Assembly (NCBI GenBank): GCA_026874595.1 | Contig: CM049317.1 | Span: 27,961,401 to 28,025,400, forward strand | Direction: 5' to 3' | Source: Sipunculus nudus | Lineage: Eukaryota > Annelida > Sipuncula > Golfingiida > Sipunculidae | DNA: 64,000 bases | Shown: piece after piece, positions 11,379 through 23,053 of the stretch | How the letters are laid out: the number at the start of each line of letters is the position of its first letter | Numbering within the stretch: the stretch's first letter is position 1 | Notes under the pieces: generated by a model | The model's input: the letters and a program-made list of their open reading frames with translations, nothing else | Told to the model about the DNA's origin: nothing | Database searches by the model: none | Position numbers and translations under genes: made by a program

Positions 11379-14300
11379 GTAAGTTTTCTTTAATTATTTC
11401 ACTGTCCCCTTTTACCAACATATTGATTCTTTCTTTTAAACTGCAGTTATATTGGTCATTGAAACCCGTTATCCCTCTGATATATTGAGAAGCCTCGCTA
11501 TAGACATTCTGATTATTCACGGACAGATAAACGGGAAACATGTATATCATATGAACATTATTTTAATGTATACCTTTACACATAAATTTTGCGAAAAGAG
11601 TTCCATTTTCCTTATTTGAAAATATCCCAGCATTGAAGATTATGATATCAAGTTAGTTGATAACGTAGAACATATTGTCAAACTAGTGAGCTCATAGCAC
11701 CAGTAGTTTCCATAAGCATGACTGTTCCTCACAATTTATAATTAAACATACTGAATTATATTAAGAAGACTACTAGAATGTTATTGGTTACTGTAAGTTT
11801 AACCGAGTATCTTGTCCACACATTTTGAATTAATCGAACCAAATTAATGTTGAGATATGATCAAGGGCACAGAATCATCATTATTTTTTTTTTGTTGCAA
11901 CAAATCGCACTTTCCGTGAGTGATTGAGAACTAAATTAATTCTGGATATCTGTGAGGGATTAATTTGTCATAATTAAGTCAGACCTGCTGACCTCTAATT
12001 TTCAACGCATACCCACGCACGAGTAACCGTATTATTTAACTAGATTTTTATTTGTTAATAAAACCCTAATTCTGACGGTGTATGGTCGTGCAAGATAAGA
12101 AAACACAACAGCACATTTTCAATCTGTGAGCTTATGCGATGGTGTTGCGCCGTCCGTCGTCTGTCGTCCGTCGTCTGTACATTAACCCATACTGCCGTGA
12201 AAACGGCAAGAGTTAGCATCACGAAATTTTATGCAAAGAATTAGTCATCTAAAAAACTCTATCGAATTTTGATTATTTTTTGGCATATTGCATTTTCTTA
12301 GATTTTATAGGTAAAAAGGTAAAAAGCCTTCAAAATCTTCTTCTCCGAAACTGTTTAGCCAAATTGTCCTATATTTCAAAGAAATGATTCCCGGAACAAT
12401 CTTTCTCAAGTTTGTTCGAATTGTTTAAGTTCGATGATGTTTTGGCCGAGTTACAGGAAGTTGAACTTAGTCATCTGTCCAAAAATCATACTAAAATTAC
12501 AGTCTCAGAAACGGCTGGAGCTATCATCACCAAATTTTATGCCAATGTTGGTCACATGAGTCACATCTGAAATTCAGATATTGGTGGCGCCACCTTCATC
12601 GGCCTTTTTTGTACTGGGTTTCATACTGACGGCTACAAAAAAGTCTTCTCCGAAACCATATGGCCTAATTGTTTAATATCACACAGAAACGATCCTAGGG
12701 TAGTGCTGTCTGAAGTTTGTTCAAATGGTCTCAGTTCAGTGACTTTTGGCTGAGATATGGGAAGCTGAATTTAGTCATATGCCATAACAGCCCATTTTAG
12801 CTCAGTGGCTACAAAGATCTTCTGCTCAAAAACCAATGGGCCAAATTCTTAAATCTCACACATTAATTATCCTTAGATGTTCATAATTAAAGTTTGTCCA
12901 AATGGTTTTGGTTCAGTGATTTTTGGCTGAGTTATGGAAAGCTTTACTTAGCCATTTTGCTGTATTTTCCCGTATGAGTTATAAACCTGCAAAACGTTTT
13001 TTGTTTGACGCCACTGAGGCTATTTTTTGTCTTTTATGGTTCCAAAGAATGAATTTTGGCTGAATTATAAAGATTGAATTGAGTCATTTTACCATATATG
13101 TTAGCTGTGTGAAGCAGATACATCTAGCCTGGCACCAGTTTATCAGCATCCTTTACATCAGACCTCTAGACATTAAGATTTCAGGTTATCTAAGGTTAAT
13201 ATTGAAAAGAATGTTATTAAAACCTTTTAAAGATGTAGATTTATGATTTTAGATATTCCTTATGCCAGGCAATGTTTACAATTACAGGTATACAGCTCAC
13301 TGTGGGTATATAAAGACGGCTGTAAATGGATTATAAATAATTTATAACCCTAGTCAACTTAATTCAAGATTTTGCCATCAGTGAGATGTATATGTATTAC
13401 AATTTTGCATTCAGTATGCATCTGTAGTAATTTGTAGCGAACCTATGAGCTAATGCGATTGTGTGGCGGCGTCCTTCGTCTGTACGTTAACCCATACTAT
13501 TTTGAAAACGATTGGAGCTAGCATCATGAAATTTAATGCAAAAAATTAACCATCTGAAAAACCCTGCATTTTCTTAGATTTTATAGAAAAAAAAAACTAA
13601 AAAAAAAACTTTAAAAATCTTCTCCCCCGAAACAGTTAAGCCAAATTGTTGAATATTTCACAGAAATAATCTTTTATACCATCTGTCTCAAGTTTGTTCC
13701 AATGGTTCAAGTTCGGTGAACTTAGTCATCTGTCCAAAAAAGCATACTAAAATGACAGTCTTAGAAACGGTTAGAGGTATCATCACTAAATTTTTGCCAG
13801 TGTTGGTCACATGAGTCATATATGAAATTCAGGTATTGGTGGCGCCACCTGCATTGACCTTTTTGTACGGGGGTCATTGGTCATCTGTAAATTAACCCAT
13901 AATTTCTCAGGAATAGCAGGAGCTACAATTCCCAGATTTTATGCAATAATCTGTCACATATCAAATGTAGGATTCAGCTTTTTTTTTTTTTTTTTTTTGC
14001 TATCTCCATTTATTTAGATTTTATAGGGAAAAAACTGAAAAAAAACTTTTAAAAGTCTTCTTCTTGTAAATGATCCAGCAAAATTGTTCAATATTTTACA
14101 TAAATGATCCCAGAGGCAAGCCCTCTCAGGTTTGTTCAAATGGTTTGCATTTGATGTATTTTAGTGGAGTTACACAAATTTGAACAGTCATTTAGCCAAG
14201 TAAGCATACAGACTTAGTACTCTCAGAAATGACAGAAGCTAGCATTACCAAGTATTGTGCAAACGTTGGTCACATGACTCATATTTGAAGTTGCAGACCA

Positions 14301-17300
14301 CCTGCACTGACCTGTTTTTTATGGGCAAAAACCTCATAATTTTAGCCTCTTTCAGCTTAAAATGTTTATGATGAAACTGTAAAGCTGGATCGTTCAATTT
14401 TTTAAAAGAATTATCCTAGGACATGGTTCTTTCAATCATATCAGTAAAGCGTAAGTTGGTCTTATTGCCATTATTATGCCTATTTAAAACTGAGGACTGC
14501 AAAACTGTTCTTCTACAAAATTATTGCTTCAATTATATATTCATTAACATTGCACAAAAATTATTCTTAGGTGGCCTTTGTTCAAGTTTACTTGAATGAA
14601 TTTTGGCAGAATTATTGAACCTTTAACAATAAAAGGACTGCATCGTTTATTATGCTAGATATTTTGATAAAAAGTTTATGAATATGTCAGCTTGAAAAAA
14701 AACCCAAAAATTAGCCAAAGATTTTTTTTAGTATGTGTAAACAGATTTACCAACAGGCCAAGATTGTGTCTGTATCTTTAAATAGGTTGAGAAACTGCCA
14801 AATGCTTCAGATTTGGCAACAGATCAACAGTTAATTCAGTGTAGCCAGATATAGGTCAAGAGTTCAGTCAGTGCAGCCAAGCACAAGGCATGTGATCACC
14901 TCGGGGGTGACATGTGAACACCTCATGGGCACCATGTGATCACTTCATGGGTTTCATGCCCCTCAGGGCACGGCCTCTGCGTGAGCTTATGCAATGGTGT
15001 GACTAATATTTCAGATTTGGCAACAGGCTAGAGGTCAGTCTGGATCTATTTATAGCTTTCACAGACTGTCAACTGTATCAGATTAGGCAACAGGTCAAGA
15101 GTTCACTCAGTGCAGCCAAGTCTGGGTAAAAAGTTCATTCAGTCTAGCCAGGTGCAGGTCATGAGTTTACTCAGTGCAGTAGCCTGAGCTAGCAAATTTG
15201 TCACAGTTCACTCGGGGCAACTGCCTTTCTCAAGTAAGACTGGTCAGCCTCATGCATCAGACTCGAAGTAAGTTTGATGTATTAGTCTGATATTTTGACC
15301 TGTCTACGTGTCTTTGATGGCTTTCTCGTTTACAAGACAGGTGTTGCCACCTATAATGACTTTTGCACAGTGTATGTGCCTGCATATGTTTACAGAGGAA
15401 TTTGATATATCAGCCTGAAATTGGGCATATATATACCTATCGAATAGCTTTGTCATATACAAGACTGATGGTGCCAACTACAGTAATTTTTGCACAGTGT
15501 GTGTCCCTGCTTATTTGCAGGAGGGGTTTGATATATCAGTCTGAAATTGGGCATATGTTTATATCTCTGATAGCTTTGTTGTATACAAGACTGGTGGTGC
15601 CAGCTACAATCATTTTTGGGTTGTGTGAACCCTTGCCAGAATTTCAGCAATGATGTTTGTGTAATTGTTTCTTATTCAAAATGTTTAGTACTTGCATTGT
15701 TCATGTACATGAGAAGTAATGGTCCAGCATGATACCTGGTGTATTTCCCAATGCACAGGTTCGCATAAGGCCTGTAGGCCTCGTTTTTTCACTTGAGGAA
15801 GTGGCCCGTACTTCTGCTTCGTGTATAATAACTTTGGTGGAAGAGGTTTCCCGTGGTTTTGGATGTTATCAAACTCTGTAATTGTTGCTACAGGATTTAT
15901 ATGCATGTCCCAAAGCGCCAGTATAACTGATTTATAAAATAAATCCCATTCCAGATTACACCATTTCAACTAGGAAAGATAACTAAGTTATTTTTTAAAT
16001 TTGTATATTCCAGAAGTGTATGCACATCATTTTAATGAATGGCTACATATAATTACAAGAACCTTTGTAGATATAAATAATCTGTACACCTCTGTCCCAT
16101 TTGTATATAATAGCATCATTTATCAAACTGTTTAAATAGCCGTGAGCTGTTTTCCATAGCAAAGAAGCACCTAACATTTTTATACAGACGCAACCTCAGG
16201 GCTATCTTATTATTATTTTTTTATTTTGCTGATTTTTCACCAGCAAATTTTCAAAGAGTGACGTATGAAGACGCCAAAGCTACTTGTAGAAGACAAAATA
16301 TGTCTTTGCCATTAGAAATAGGAGATTATTCTGACATTAAAGGTGTCACATTCTGGTTATACCTGGAGCAAATAGAGCTTCATCGCTCACAATCTGGAAA
16401 TGTAACAGACACATTTAGTAAGTACGGTTTATCTATTATATCTATGTTTCTTAAAATGCTTCTTTTTTTATTTATTTGCATCATTTCTGTATATATCTTT
16501 ATATTCCTCTCGTACTTCAATGTGGAGTTTTACACGTCCAAGTAGTTTGCTGCATACCCCTTATCCTTGCAGGTTTATCACATAATGTGTCAACTAAAGA
16601 AAACAAATGCAAAGTTCTATACAAATCAAGGGTAAACGAAATGGACTGCTTCAGTCACGGCCTTGGAGCCCTGTGTTTGACAGGTATGGATATTGTCGAT
16701 ACCAATGACACTATATTCCTTAAAATGTACCGACTTTCCCCTTCCTATGAAGTACATATAAGTGTAATTCACATTGCATCGTATTGTCTGTTTTTTTAAG
16801 GATGCACCCCTTGCCATTCATGGGAATGCATTCGAATCAATGCCTCTGCATGCTTCCGTTTCCGTTGCGGATTACATAACTGGTTTCAGGCCCGAGAGGT
16901 CTGCTGGGCGATGGGAGGCGTTCTTTGGGATGGTGACGACCTTTCTCTTGGCAGTGAACTTAGGCAGTGCAAGGAATATTGGCTGTCATATCATACAGTG
17001 GAGTGGGTCACAGGGGGTATGCTTCTTTTTACTTAACATACATTAAATGCTATAATTTCCCTTTGAATTGTTGACCGGCCAGGCATGAATAAATCTGGAT
17101 AAATCTAAATATTTATATTCGTATTGTCATTTCAAATTATTGTCAGCAAAATTGCGATATTTCTATTCCAAAACTGGATACTCTCTTCCTACTACCCAAC
17201 TTCAATGGATTTAAATTTCGAAGCTTTTAATCCGCTCAATGTACCTCAACACATTTTTTGTCTATCTTTTTGGTGAGCCATCTCATAATATATATGATAT

Positions 17301-19392
17301 ATTTGATCACCTGTTTTTTTTATTATTTCGTAAACGGCAAAAAGAATTCTTAGGTATAATTGATAAAGGTTTGATATTAATATTGCAAATGGGCCTTTTT
17401 CCTTATAGGAATATTAAAACAAGCACTTTTCAGTTTAACAATAATGTTGTAACAGAAGCCCCAAATTACAAGATCCCAACTGAGACCCACTGGAAGCCGA
17501 GTGCGATATGGGGGAAATACGAGAACTGTGCCGTGGTTAATACTACTGGGCGCATATGGTGGAGACCAGCCAACTGTACGGATCTCAAAACGGTTGTGTG
17601 CATAAATAGTAAGTAGCGGTGTCACATATTCATGAACAAATCCTACATTTTCTGCCTTTACTAAAGAAAAAGGAATACCAATGAAGATATCTTCTACTAT
17701 TATACATTCACCAAAAGGAGTGTTGAAATTGTCAGACATCGTCTACTTAAACAAACTTAACATGTACATGAACGTTCACGTACCAAAGAATGGGTACTAC
17801 ACAGTATTTCCCTGAAAAAATGAAAACGCACTTTATAACTTAGAAATTATTTATTTAGAAATTTATGTTTATATTGTAGAATCGTCACACGTAACTTTTC
17901 GAGAAATGGCAGACTTATCTTCCAAAGTTGAATACAAATGGAATGTTTCTGGTAAACATTTAACTTTTGAGAATAAATCTCAAAATATGTAACTTAGAGT
18001 TAAAGAGCTGTCACATTTTTTTTTTCTTTTAGGTTTTTCTTTCCAAAATTTGAGTTTGTACCTTTTATTGAATCGCAAACAGACGCCTTCTTCCTACTAT
18101 AAGGCGCTTTATCTTATTATAGACCATACACACATCAAAATATTAATTTAACTAAATTACTAATGCTTTAATGGACACTTTTTTTAAACTAAATTCTTGG
18201 TTTTTATGGTTCCATTTTTAAATATTTCAAGAAGCCTGATTTGACATCTATGTCAGCTTGAAATATTGAATATGACATTTCTGTTTTACGGTATCATGAA
18301 ATATGATACATATGGTTAAGTTAAAAAATACCCATAGCTATTCACCCAATGGAGATACCTTTTGGATTCAGGCACAACTTCAATGATAAATGAAAAGAAT
18401 CTGCCACGGTCAGGACCAAGCCAGGTTTTCCGTAAATATTCACATTTTCTGCTCATTACTGCCATCCTAATATCATAAATGTTATTTACATTATATTCTT
18501 ATGAATGCCATTATTTAATTATTTGTTATTATATTTACCAGTAAATAACATACACAGTTTATTTTATGGTGCCTCACATAATTAATATTAGTATATATTT
18601 TTACTTTTACAAGTTCTTTAGTTTAAATTCATGTTGTATCTCAGAATGTATTTAGTTGTGGGTATCCAAGTAACAGTAGCCATCTAAACAATATACATTT
18701 GATTTCTATGGCCAGGGAATTTTGCAGAAAGAACCCGAACAGTGATCCGTTTCGTCACATTCAAACTACCAAACTTATATAAATATAATTTATATTTACA
18801 AGCATAATATTCATACATAAATAACGTTCAGTCATTTTTACACAATAGAACATGAGCTGTCGTGGTTTCTGCTGGCCTGTGCTGTGGTAGGTGGTTTGGG
18901 AGCCTTATCGTCAGCAGTAATTGCAATGCTACGTTGTAAGGCACTATCCAGGTAATTAATCCATGTTCATCACCACACAGCATTTGGATGTTTTCATCAC
19001 CAACACGGCAAATAAATTGTAAAAGAGTAACGAAATTCCTGAATTTTTCATAACAGACTGAATAAAGCTTTAAACAAAATCCGTGTTGCGTCACATTCTC
19101 CTTCTTACTGGATTGTTAGCAGGTGAGGGATATCTCGGAAGTGTAAACTGGAAACAGGGAAAAACAACTGATTATTTTATCGTATTTCCTGTTATACCTT
19201 CAAACTAAGAGTATCTCTTTTAAAAACATGAGTAAAGCCTGTATTTACGTTATTTTTAATTTTTATGTAACTTTTTGATATTCTTATTTTTATATCAGGT
19301 CTGGTCTTAATAACTCATCGAGCGACCAAGAAGTGCAACAACTGGGGTGCTTCGAAGAAGAGGGTCAATATTCAGAAGTTTCAAGTGTTTAA
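11303..19392 (+). CDS. Receptor copy A: type I membrane protein with two C-type-lectin-like domains
   Basis: Spliced CDS from GT-AG sites and reading phase: 11303-11378, 16244-16417, 16573-16683, 16801-17016, 17456-17608, 17880-17951, 18849-18951, 19299-19392 = 999 nt, 332 residues. Introns are phase 1 except the last (phase 2 as chosen). Order: signal peptide (1-23), degenerate CTLD 1 (26-120), CTLD 2 (121-243), stalk (244-272), TM helix (273-295), 37-residue tail. Eight N-x-S/T sequons outside the membrane fit a glycosylated surface protein. No EPN, QPD or WND calcium/sugar signature is present, so classical sugar binding is doubtful. The role (recognition or immune-type signalling) is inferred from architecture only. 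The ATG has good context (caccATGg). Confidence 0.75.
12116..15785. repeat. 3.7-kb insertion in intron 1 of copy A
   Basis: Copies B and C read straight from 'cacaacaacacatttt' into 'ttcactcgaggaagtggc'; copy A has about 3.7 kb between the matching points. The insert is built of diverged tandem units: 'gagct(t)atgcgatggtg' recurs near 12127, 13448 and 14993, and 'ttggtcacatgagtca' near 12548 and 13800, giving a period near 1.3 kb. Its right part holds shorter units of the family also seen in the foldback arms. No intact ORF is seen. Insertion into A, rather than deletion from B and C, is inferred. Confidence 0.7.
15260..15645 (+). repeat. Short tandem units (about 150 bp) of the GGTGGCGCC repeat family
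   Basis: Three successive units contain 'tttgat(g/a)tat(t/c)agtctga', 'gatagcttt', 'tacaagactggtg(g/t)tgcca' and 'tttttgcacagtgt'. The same word order occurs in the arms at 24.9-25.6 kb and, reversed, at 31.9-32.7 kb. Confidence 0.6.
16244..16683 (+). CDS. Copy A exons 2 and 3: CTLD 1 (degenerate)
   Basis: Exon 2 (16244-16417, 58 codons) has the CTLD opening pattern YEDAKATCRRQNMSLP followed by VTFWLYLEQ. Exon 3 (16573-16683, 37 codons) has NKCKVLYKSR, MDCFSHGLGALCLTG. Two helices and a Cys pair are recognisable, but the long-loop region of a full CTLD (normally 110-130 residues) is shortened. Sequons: NMS, NVT and NVS. Both exons are phase 1 to phase 1, so they can be skipped or duplicated without frame loss. 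Confidence 0.7.
16801..17608 (+). CDS. Copy A exons 4 and 5: CTLD 2
   Basis: Exon 4 (16801-17016, 72 codons) is Cys-rich (CTPCHSWEC, SACFRFRC) and carries the classic helix pattern HNWFQAREVCWAMGGVLWD. Exon 5 (17456-17608, 51 codons) carries the C-terminal half: WGKYENCAVV, WWRPANC, VVCIN, matching the conserved Trp and last three Cys positions. I chose the acceptor before 'aagccccaaat' because it alone keeps phase; the acceptor at 17408 ('ccttatag') would put 'gaatattaaa' out of frame. With this choice the join reads VEWVTG-EAPNY, the normal place of the CTLD loop. Sequons: NAS, NTT and NCT. Confidence 0.7.
17880..17951 (+). CDS. Copy A exon 6: stalk
   Basis: 24 codons, phase 1 to phase 1, encoding a hydrophilic membrane-proximal segment ending YKWNVS with one sequon (NVS). 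The acceptor 'atattgtag' and donor 'g/gtaaac' are conserved in copy B. Confidence 0.65.
18849..18951 (+). CDS. Copy A exon 7: transmembrane helix
   Basis: Encodes HELSW followed by about 23 hydrophobic or small residues (FLLACAVVGGLGALSSAVI...) and the stop-transfer RCKALSR. There is no charged residue inside the helix. The donor used here is 'tccag/gtaatt' at 18951. A second good donor, 'cgtt/gtaagg', ends an exon at 18935; see the tail entry and findings. Confidence 0.7.
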
Positions 19393-19396
19393 TTAA
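19299..19396 (+). CDS. Copy A exon 8: cytoplasmic tail, two open frames
   Basis: Spliced from 18951, it reads SGLNNSSSDQEV..., then FEEEGQYSEVSSV and stop at 19392: acidic, with one Tyr in Y-S-E-V and a C-terminal S-S-V that fits a class I PDZ ligand. Gly at Tyr-2 makes it a poor match to a strict ITIM. Spliced from 18935, the same exon reads a basic 31-residue tail (contains HRATKKCNNWGASKKR) with stop at 19396. I favour the acidic frame for its signalling-like motif, but sequence alone does not decide. Confidence 0.55.
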
Positions 19397-21274
19397 TGTC
19401 CCCTAGGGAACAGATTCATAAGGTTTACTTGTGTCACGTGTTTAGGTATATAAAGTTGTTTCCTCTTCACGCGTTGTAACGAAATACCATTTAACATTAT
19501 CTAAAAATGTGTGATTCTGGAACTGTTTATAAGAGACGAATCAACTATGGAGCTTATGGTAGTATATATCTTGCACTATTTACTATTTTGCTTATATTTT
19601 AAAATTTGTCACATCTAACGAACATGACACTTGTATCGCATTTTAAGTTAACTTGCTTGTTTGGTGCAAATTAAATATTAATAATGTTACCGCCCGTTAC
19701 TGATTGTTTAAGTTGTCAAAACACGGGCATATTTACTCATAATAGGTAACGTGAAAATAACCACCATAAGTAATATGATAAATTAAGCTAAATTTATCGT
19801 TTTAATAAAGATAATTGTCTGTAATACATAAAGCTTCCTACTGAGAATTTATAGTCGCAGTAGGAATCTATAGCCGCCCTATATGTAAATTGGCATAATA
19901 AAGCGCTTTTGATCTCAGAGATATATTATTTAATTCATTCCAGCTGCCAATCATAAAGGCTCTGTTGTTTTAATTGATCTGCATACAAAAATCCTTTGTC
20001 GTTGTAATTTATCATTAATTAAGACAAACAATTATATTTGTTATTTATAAATCAGTAACAAAGTATGTCAGAGGGTTTGATATAAAAGTGTATCAATATA
20101 TATTATAAACAATTGGATCATTCAATCTCATTTGTATCAGGGATTTATTATTAAGAAGAGAAGGGATATAGAAAGAATCTTTTTTGAAGTAGGAAAATTA
20201 AATGTTCACGAAAGTCCACGTGTTGCCGCATAATTTGAGATACCTAACATACTATATTTTATTTTATTGATACTACATTATTGAAACTGTATTATTGGGA
20301 GCATTCTGTCGAATAAGCCATTTCTTAAATCTACTGAAAAGTTCCTCCGCCTTAATATTTAAAAACAAACATTTCTGTAGTATCACAGTCGTTTACAACA
20401 GGGGTAAGTTGAATAAAATGCTCATATCTCCGTGTGATGGGAGTAAAATGTGTGATTCATATTTCTGTTTTGTGTCATGTTACGAATTAAAATTTCGGAA
20501 ACTGTGGAAGTACAGGATAATATGTCACTATTCCTATTTTCATATATGCTGCAGACTCTTTGAAATTCCCTTATGAACATTTTTTTTTTAAATTAATGTA
20601 GTACATGCACGCATTATTAGAAACATTGACCACATGTATCAATCTTCTGGAGTTGGTGCGGCCAGTGTTCAATTTTTTAAAGTAGCTGATTTTTCCTCGA
20701 TGTATGCTAAGAGGATGGAAGAGCAAGGCGTAAGATAGAAAGCCGTATTCACACTGTAAGATTGAAAGATATAATACATCCCTAGGTTTTAGAAATGCAC
20801 TCTATCTTCGTTATCTTGATCACATCAGTATGATGTAAAACATTTTCAAAACAAATTCAGTAAAACATTTGGTTTTTAGTTTCATTGACCTAATTGGTGA
20901 TCGTTACGTTGTTACGTTTCGGTGTCTTCAGCATCTCTGCTCCGGCAACCTATGTACAGTAAAGTTTTCTCTTTATGTTAGCTTTTTTGCCCCATTGCAG
21001 AATGACTGGGAAACTTGCTTTATCGCGCGAACATATATTAACAATCTATTTTTTAATAGTATACTTTGACATTTTTATTACTGAATAAAACAGGTTATTA
21101 CATAAAATTGGTAATATAGCCAGCAACTGTATAATAAAATATGCTTGAATATATTTAGAATGTATGGTAAGAAAGGGGAGTTTTTCTTCTGGAAAACACA
21201 CACAATTCAAACTCACCAACTTTCGGTTCTTTTTATCTTATGTGCAATGCTCAGTGTGATCTAGAATATTGAAT
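19397..21274. other. 3' flank and spacer, no further gene seen
   Basis: Apart from the likely 3' UTR this holds no ORF that is conserved between units. Units 1 and 2 are nearly identical here, so conservation carries no information about function. Confidence 0.45.
19804..19809 (+). terminator. Candidate polyadenylation signal, copy A
   Basis: First AATAAA after the stop codon, about 410 bases downstream ('ttttaataaagataattg'). It is conserved at 45046-45051 in unit 2. Another 'aataaa' follows near 19897. Confidence 0.35.
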
Positions 21275-21522
21275 CGTATGCACGTAGTAATAATTGTTTT
21301 TAAATAAATGTAGTAACTTTAAAAATATTATAAAAAGTTCACATTATGTTAGCAAATGAAGTATTTATTAAGACAATAACGGGAATTATAAAGTCAATGT
21401 CAGCTTATTTGTAAGGAACTTCTTTCTACCAGCAATTAAACTGCAAACTGCACAATTATCTACAAGTGTTCTGATTGTGTCATGCATCATCAACCCGGAA
21501 CAAAACTAGCATATACAGGGGA

Positions 21523-21575
21523 AGGACTGGTTAAGGCGGTGTAGGTCCACGGTTCGTACTCCGTCCATGTCTCAA
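21523..21575 (+). repeat. tRNA-like SINE head (A box and B box)
   Basis: TGGTTAAGGCGGT at 21528-21540 resembles a Ser/Leu-type tRNA A-box region, and GGTTCGTACTCC at 21551-21562 resembles the B box (GGTTCGANTCC). The spacing is too short for a tRNA and no acceptor stem pairs, so a SINE-type pol III promoter fragment fits best. Confidence 0.35.
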
Positions 21576-21859
21576 TGGCATAATGATGTAATCTAACCAG
21601 AAACCGAATGTTTGGATCTAATATCTTAACGAGAGGTTAAGATTTATTGCTAATCCCATACCGTCTCTATCGTATGGAAAACCGCATTCTAATTGAAAAG
21701 AAAGTGATACCAATAGGCCTAAACCAAATCTTTAAAGATAAAGCGTAGCATACAGCATTGTGTTGTAAGCCACAAAATATGTTCTGAATTGAAAAAAAAA
21801 AATAAATAAATAAAATATATTTTACCGGGGTAGTAAAACTAGTTATAGTAAGTACTACA

Positions 21860-22084
21860 AGACATTCTCCATGGTTCAGATAGCGGCGTACGGTAGGGGT
21901 GAGTGGAATCAGAGGACACGGAGAAAACCACCTACCCTGGGCGGACCATTCTCTAGCAACACCGGGGTGGAAACCCTGGTCGCCTATGGAGCGGGTCGAG
22001 CATTTTTGCCAATCGACTGTCCTTTTCATTGTAAAAAGGAGCATTGTGGATCGAATACTAATTATTATTATTATTATTATTATA
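21860..22084 (+). repeat. SINE-like body ending in (ATT)n
   Basis: A GC-rich body with 'cacggagaaaaccacctacc' and 'ccctgggcgg' resembles the conserved central domain found in several invertebrate SINE families (from memory), and it ends in a run of about seven ATT repeats at 22060-22083. It may belong with the tRNA-like head at 21523. Two ORFs reading through it are artefacts. Confidence 0.4.
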
Positions 22085-22723
22085 TGATATCAGCACAGTA
22101 TTCAACAGGAAAAGTTTACCCTTCGATGTGCTGGTATAAAATTCAAGTGTACCTCAATTTAATTGTCAAGAAAACCAGAATTTATTCAGAGATTAATCAT
22201 ACATACTTAAAACTCTTATAAATGAAAACGTTATAACAGTGCTTTTGAGTAAACCTACGTCACTAACAACATCTAATGCAGACTGAATAATTAATTTTGG
22301 TTAGGCCATATCTTGTTTAATCATAGGTCTCCACATATAAATAACAATCTGTCAGTATATCCAAACCATATAAACCGATTATTGAAAATTAATACACCGA
22401 ACAAGACTAAACCATTAGCGACATCTGTCGGGCATAATGCAAAGCAGAGTATCAGAACTTGATGGAATTGCATCTGAATCGCCGAAAATAGCCGTAGGCG
22501 TTAGGTTCCATCCATGCTGTTGTAAATCATGCTCTTCAGAACTATATCGATGGTCTGAGCATTAAAGGAAGAGCTAATAGGTCGATGGTTTTAAGTCGCA
22601 CCTCTTGAGATTCAGCTTAGAATTCTCGGACCAGCGAATAAAAAAATACCTGAATGATTTCAATGGCATCTCATCGTCGGTTCCAGATTTGAGTAATGCC
22701 GTCACTGTATGATCAGTCTCCGC

Positions 22724-23053
22724 TTAACGAACAGGATAATCACGAGCAAGACCCTGATATAAGAGAGATAAGGTTTCTAGCGTCGCCTTTACCTGAGAAT
22801 TTGACTTAATTGAAGAATCGGCAATCGCACATGAAAAAGCTTGCAATATATTTATAGTGATCTCATTTCCAGTACAAAACATTAATAAACTTTTTAATTT
22901 GTCTTGTACAAAGACTGTAGAAGGAGCCAATACCTTGATATACTCCCAATAGCGCTCTCGTTCCACTTCAATTCTGGGAGTCGCTGCCACTATATATCCT
23001 TCAAGCATGGAGTAACATTTTCTGATGTAAAGCAATCCCTGTGTCAATGCGTT
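22724..23053 (-). pseudogene. Unrecognised 107-codon minus-strand ORF
   Basis: The frame contains GLLYIRKCYSMLEGYIVAAT, RYWEYIKVLAPSTVF and VKATLETLSLLYQGLARDY with ordinary protein-like composition, and ends at TAA. Upstream, the neighbouring frame also looks protein-like before a TAG, suggesting a frameshift. It has no ATG and no clear splice sites. It is absent from unit 2, so it may be part of the mobile or deleted 2.0-kb segment. Confidence 0.25.

Noticed and set aside
12130-15640. CRISPR-like array because of repeating units
   Set aside because: Units are long, diverged and contiguous without unique spacers; the setting is eukaryotic.
17239-17455. Upstream part of the long ORF that runs into exon 5
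   Set aside because: Copy B has a stop in the same frame and phase from exon 4 does not fit; it is intron sequence.
19313-19347. Tail YSEV as a bona fide ITIM
   Set aside because: Residue at Tyr-2 is Gly, not I/V/L/S; only a YxxV motif can be claimed.
21523-21575. A true tRNA gene
   Set aside because: A and B boxes are present but arms do not pair and spacing is too short.
21871-22221. ORFs reading through the (ATT)n tract
   Set aside because: They translate SINE-like DNA and a microsatellite (polyTyr / polyIle).
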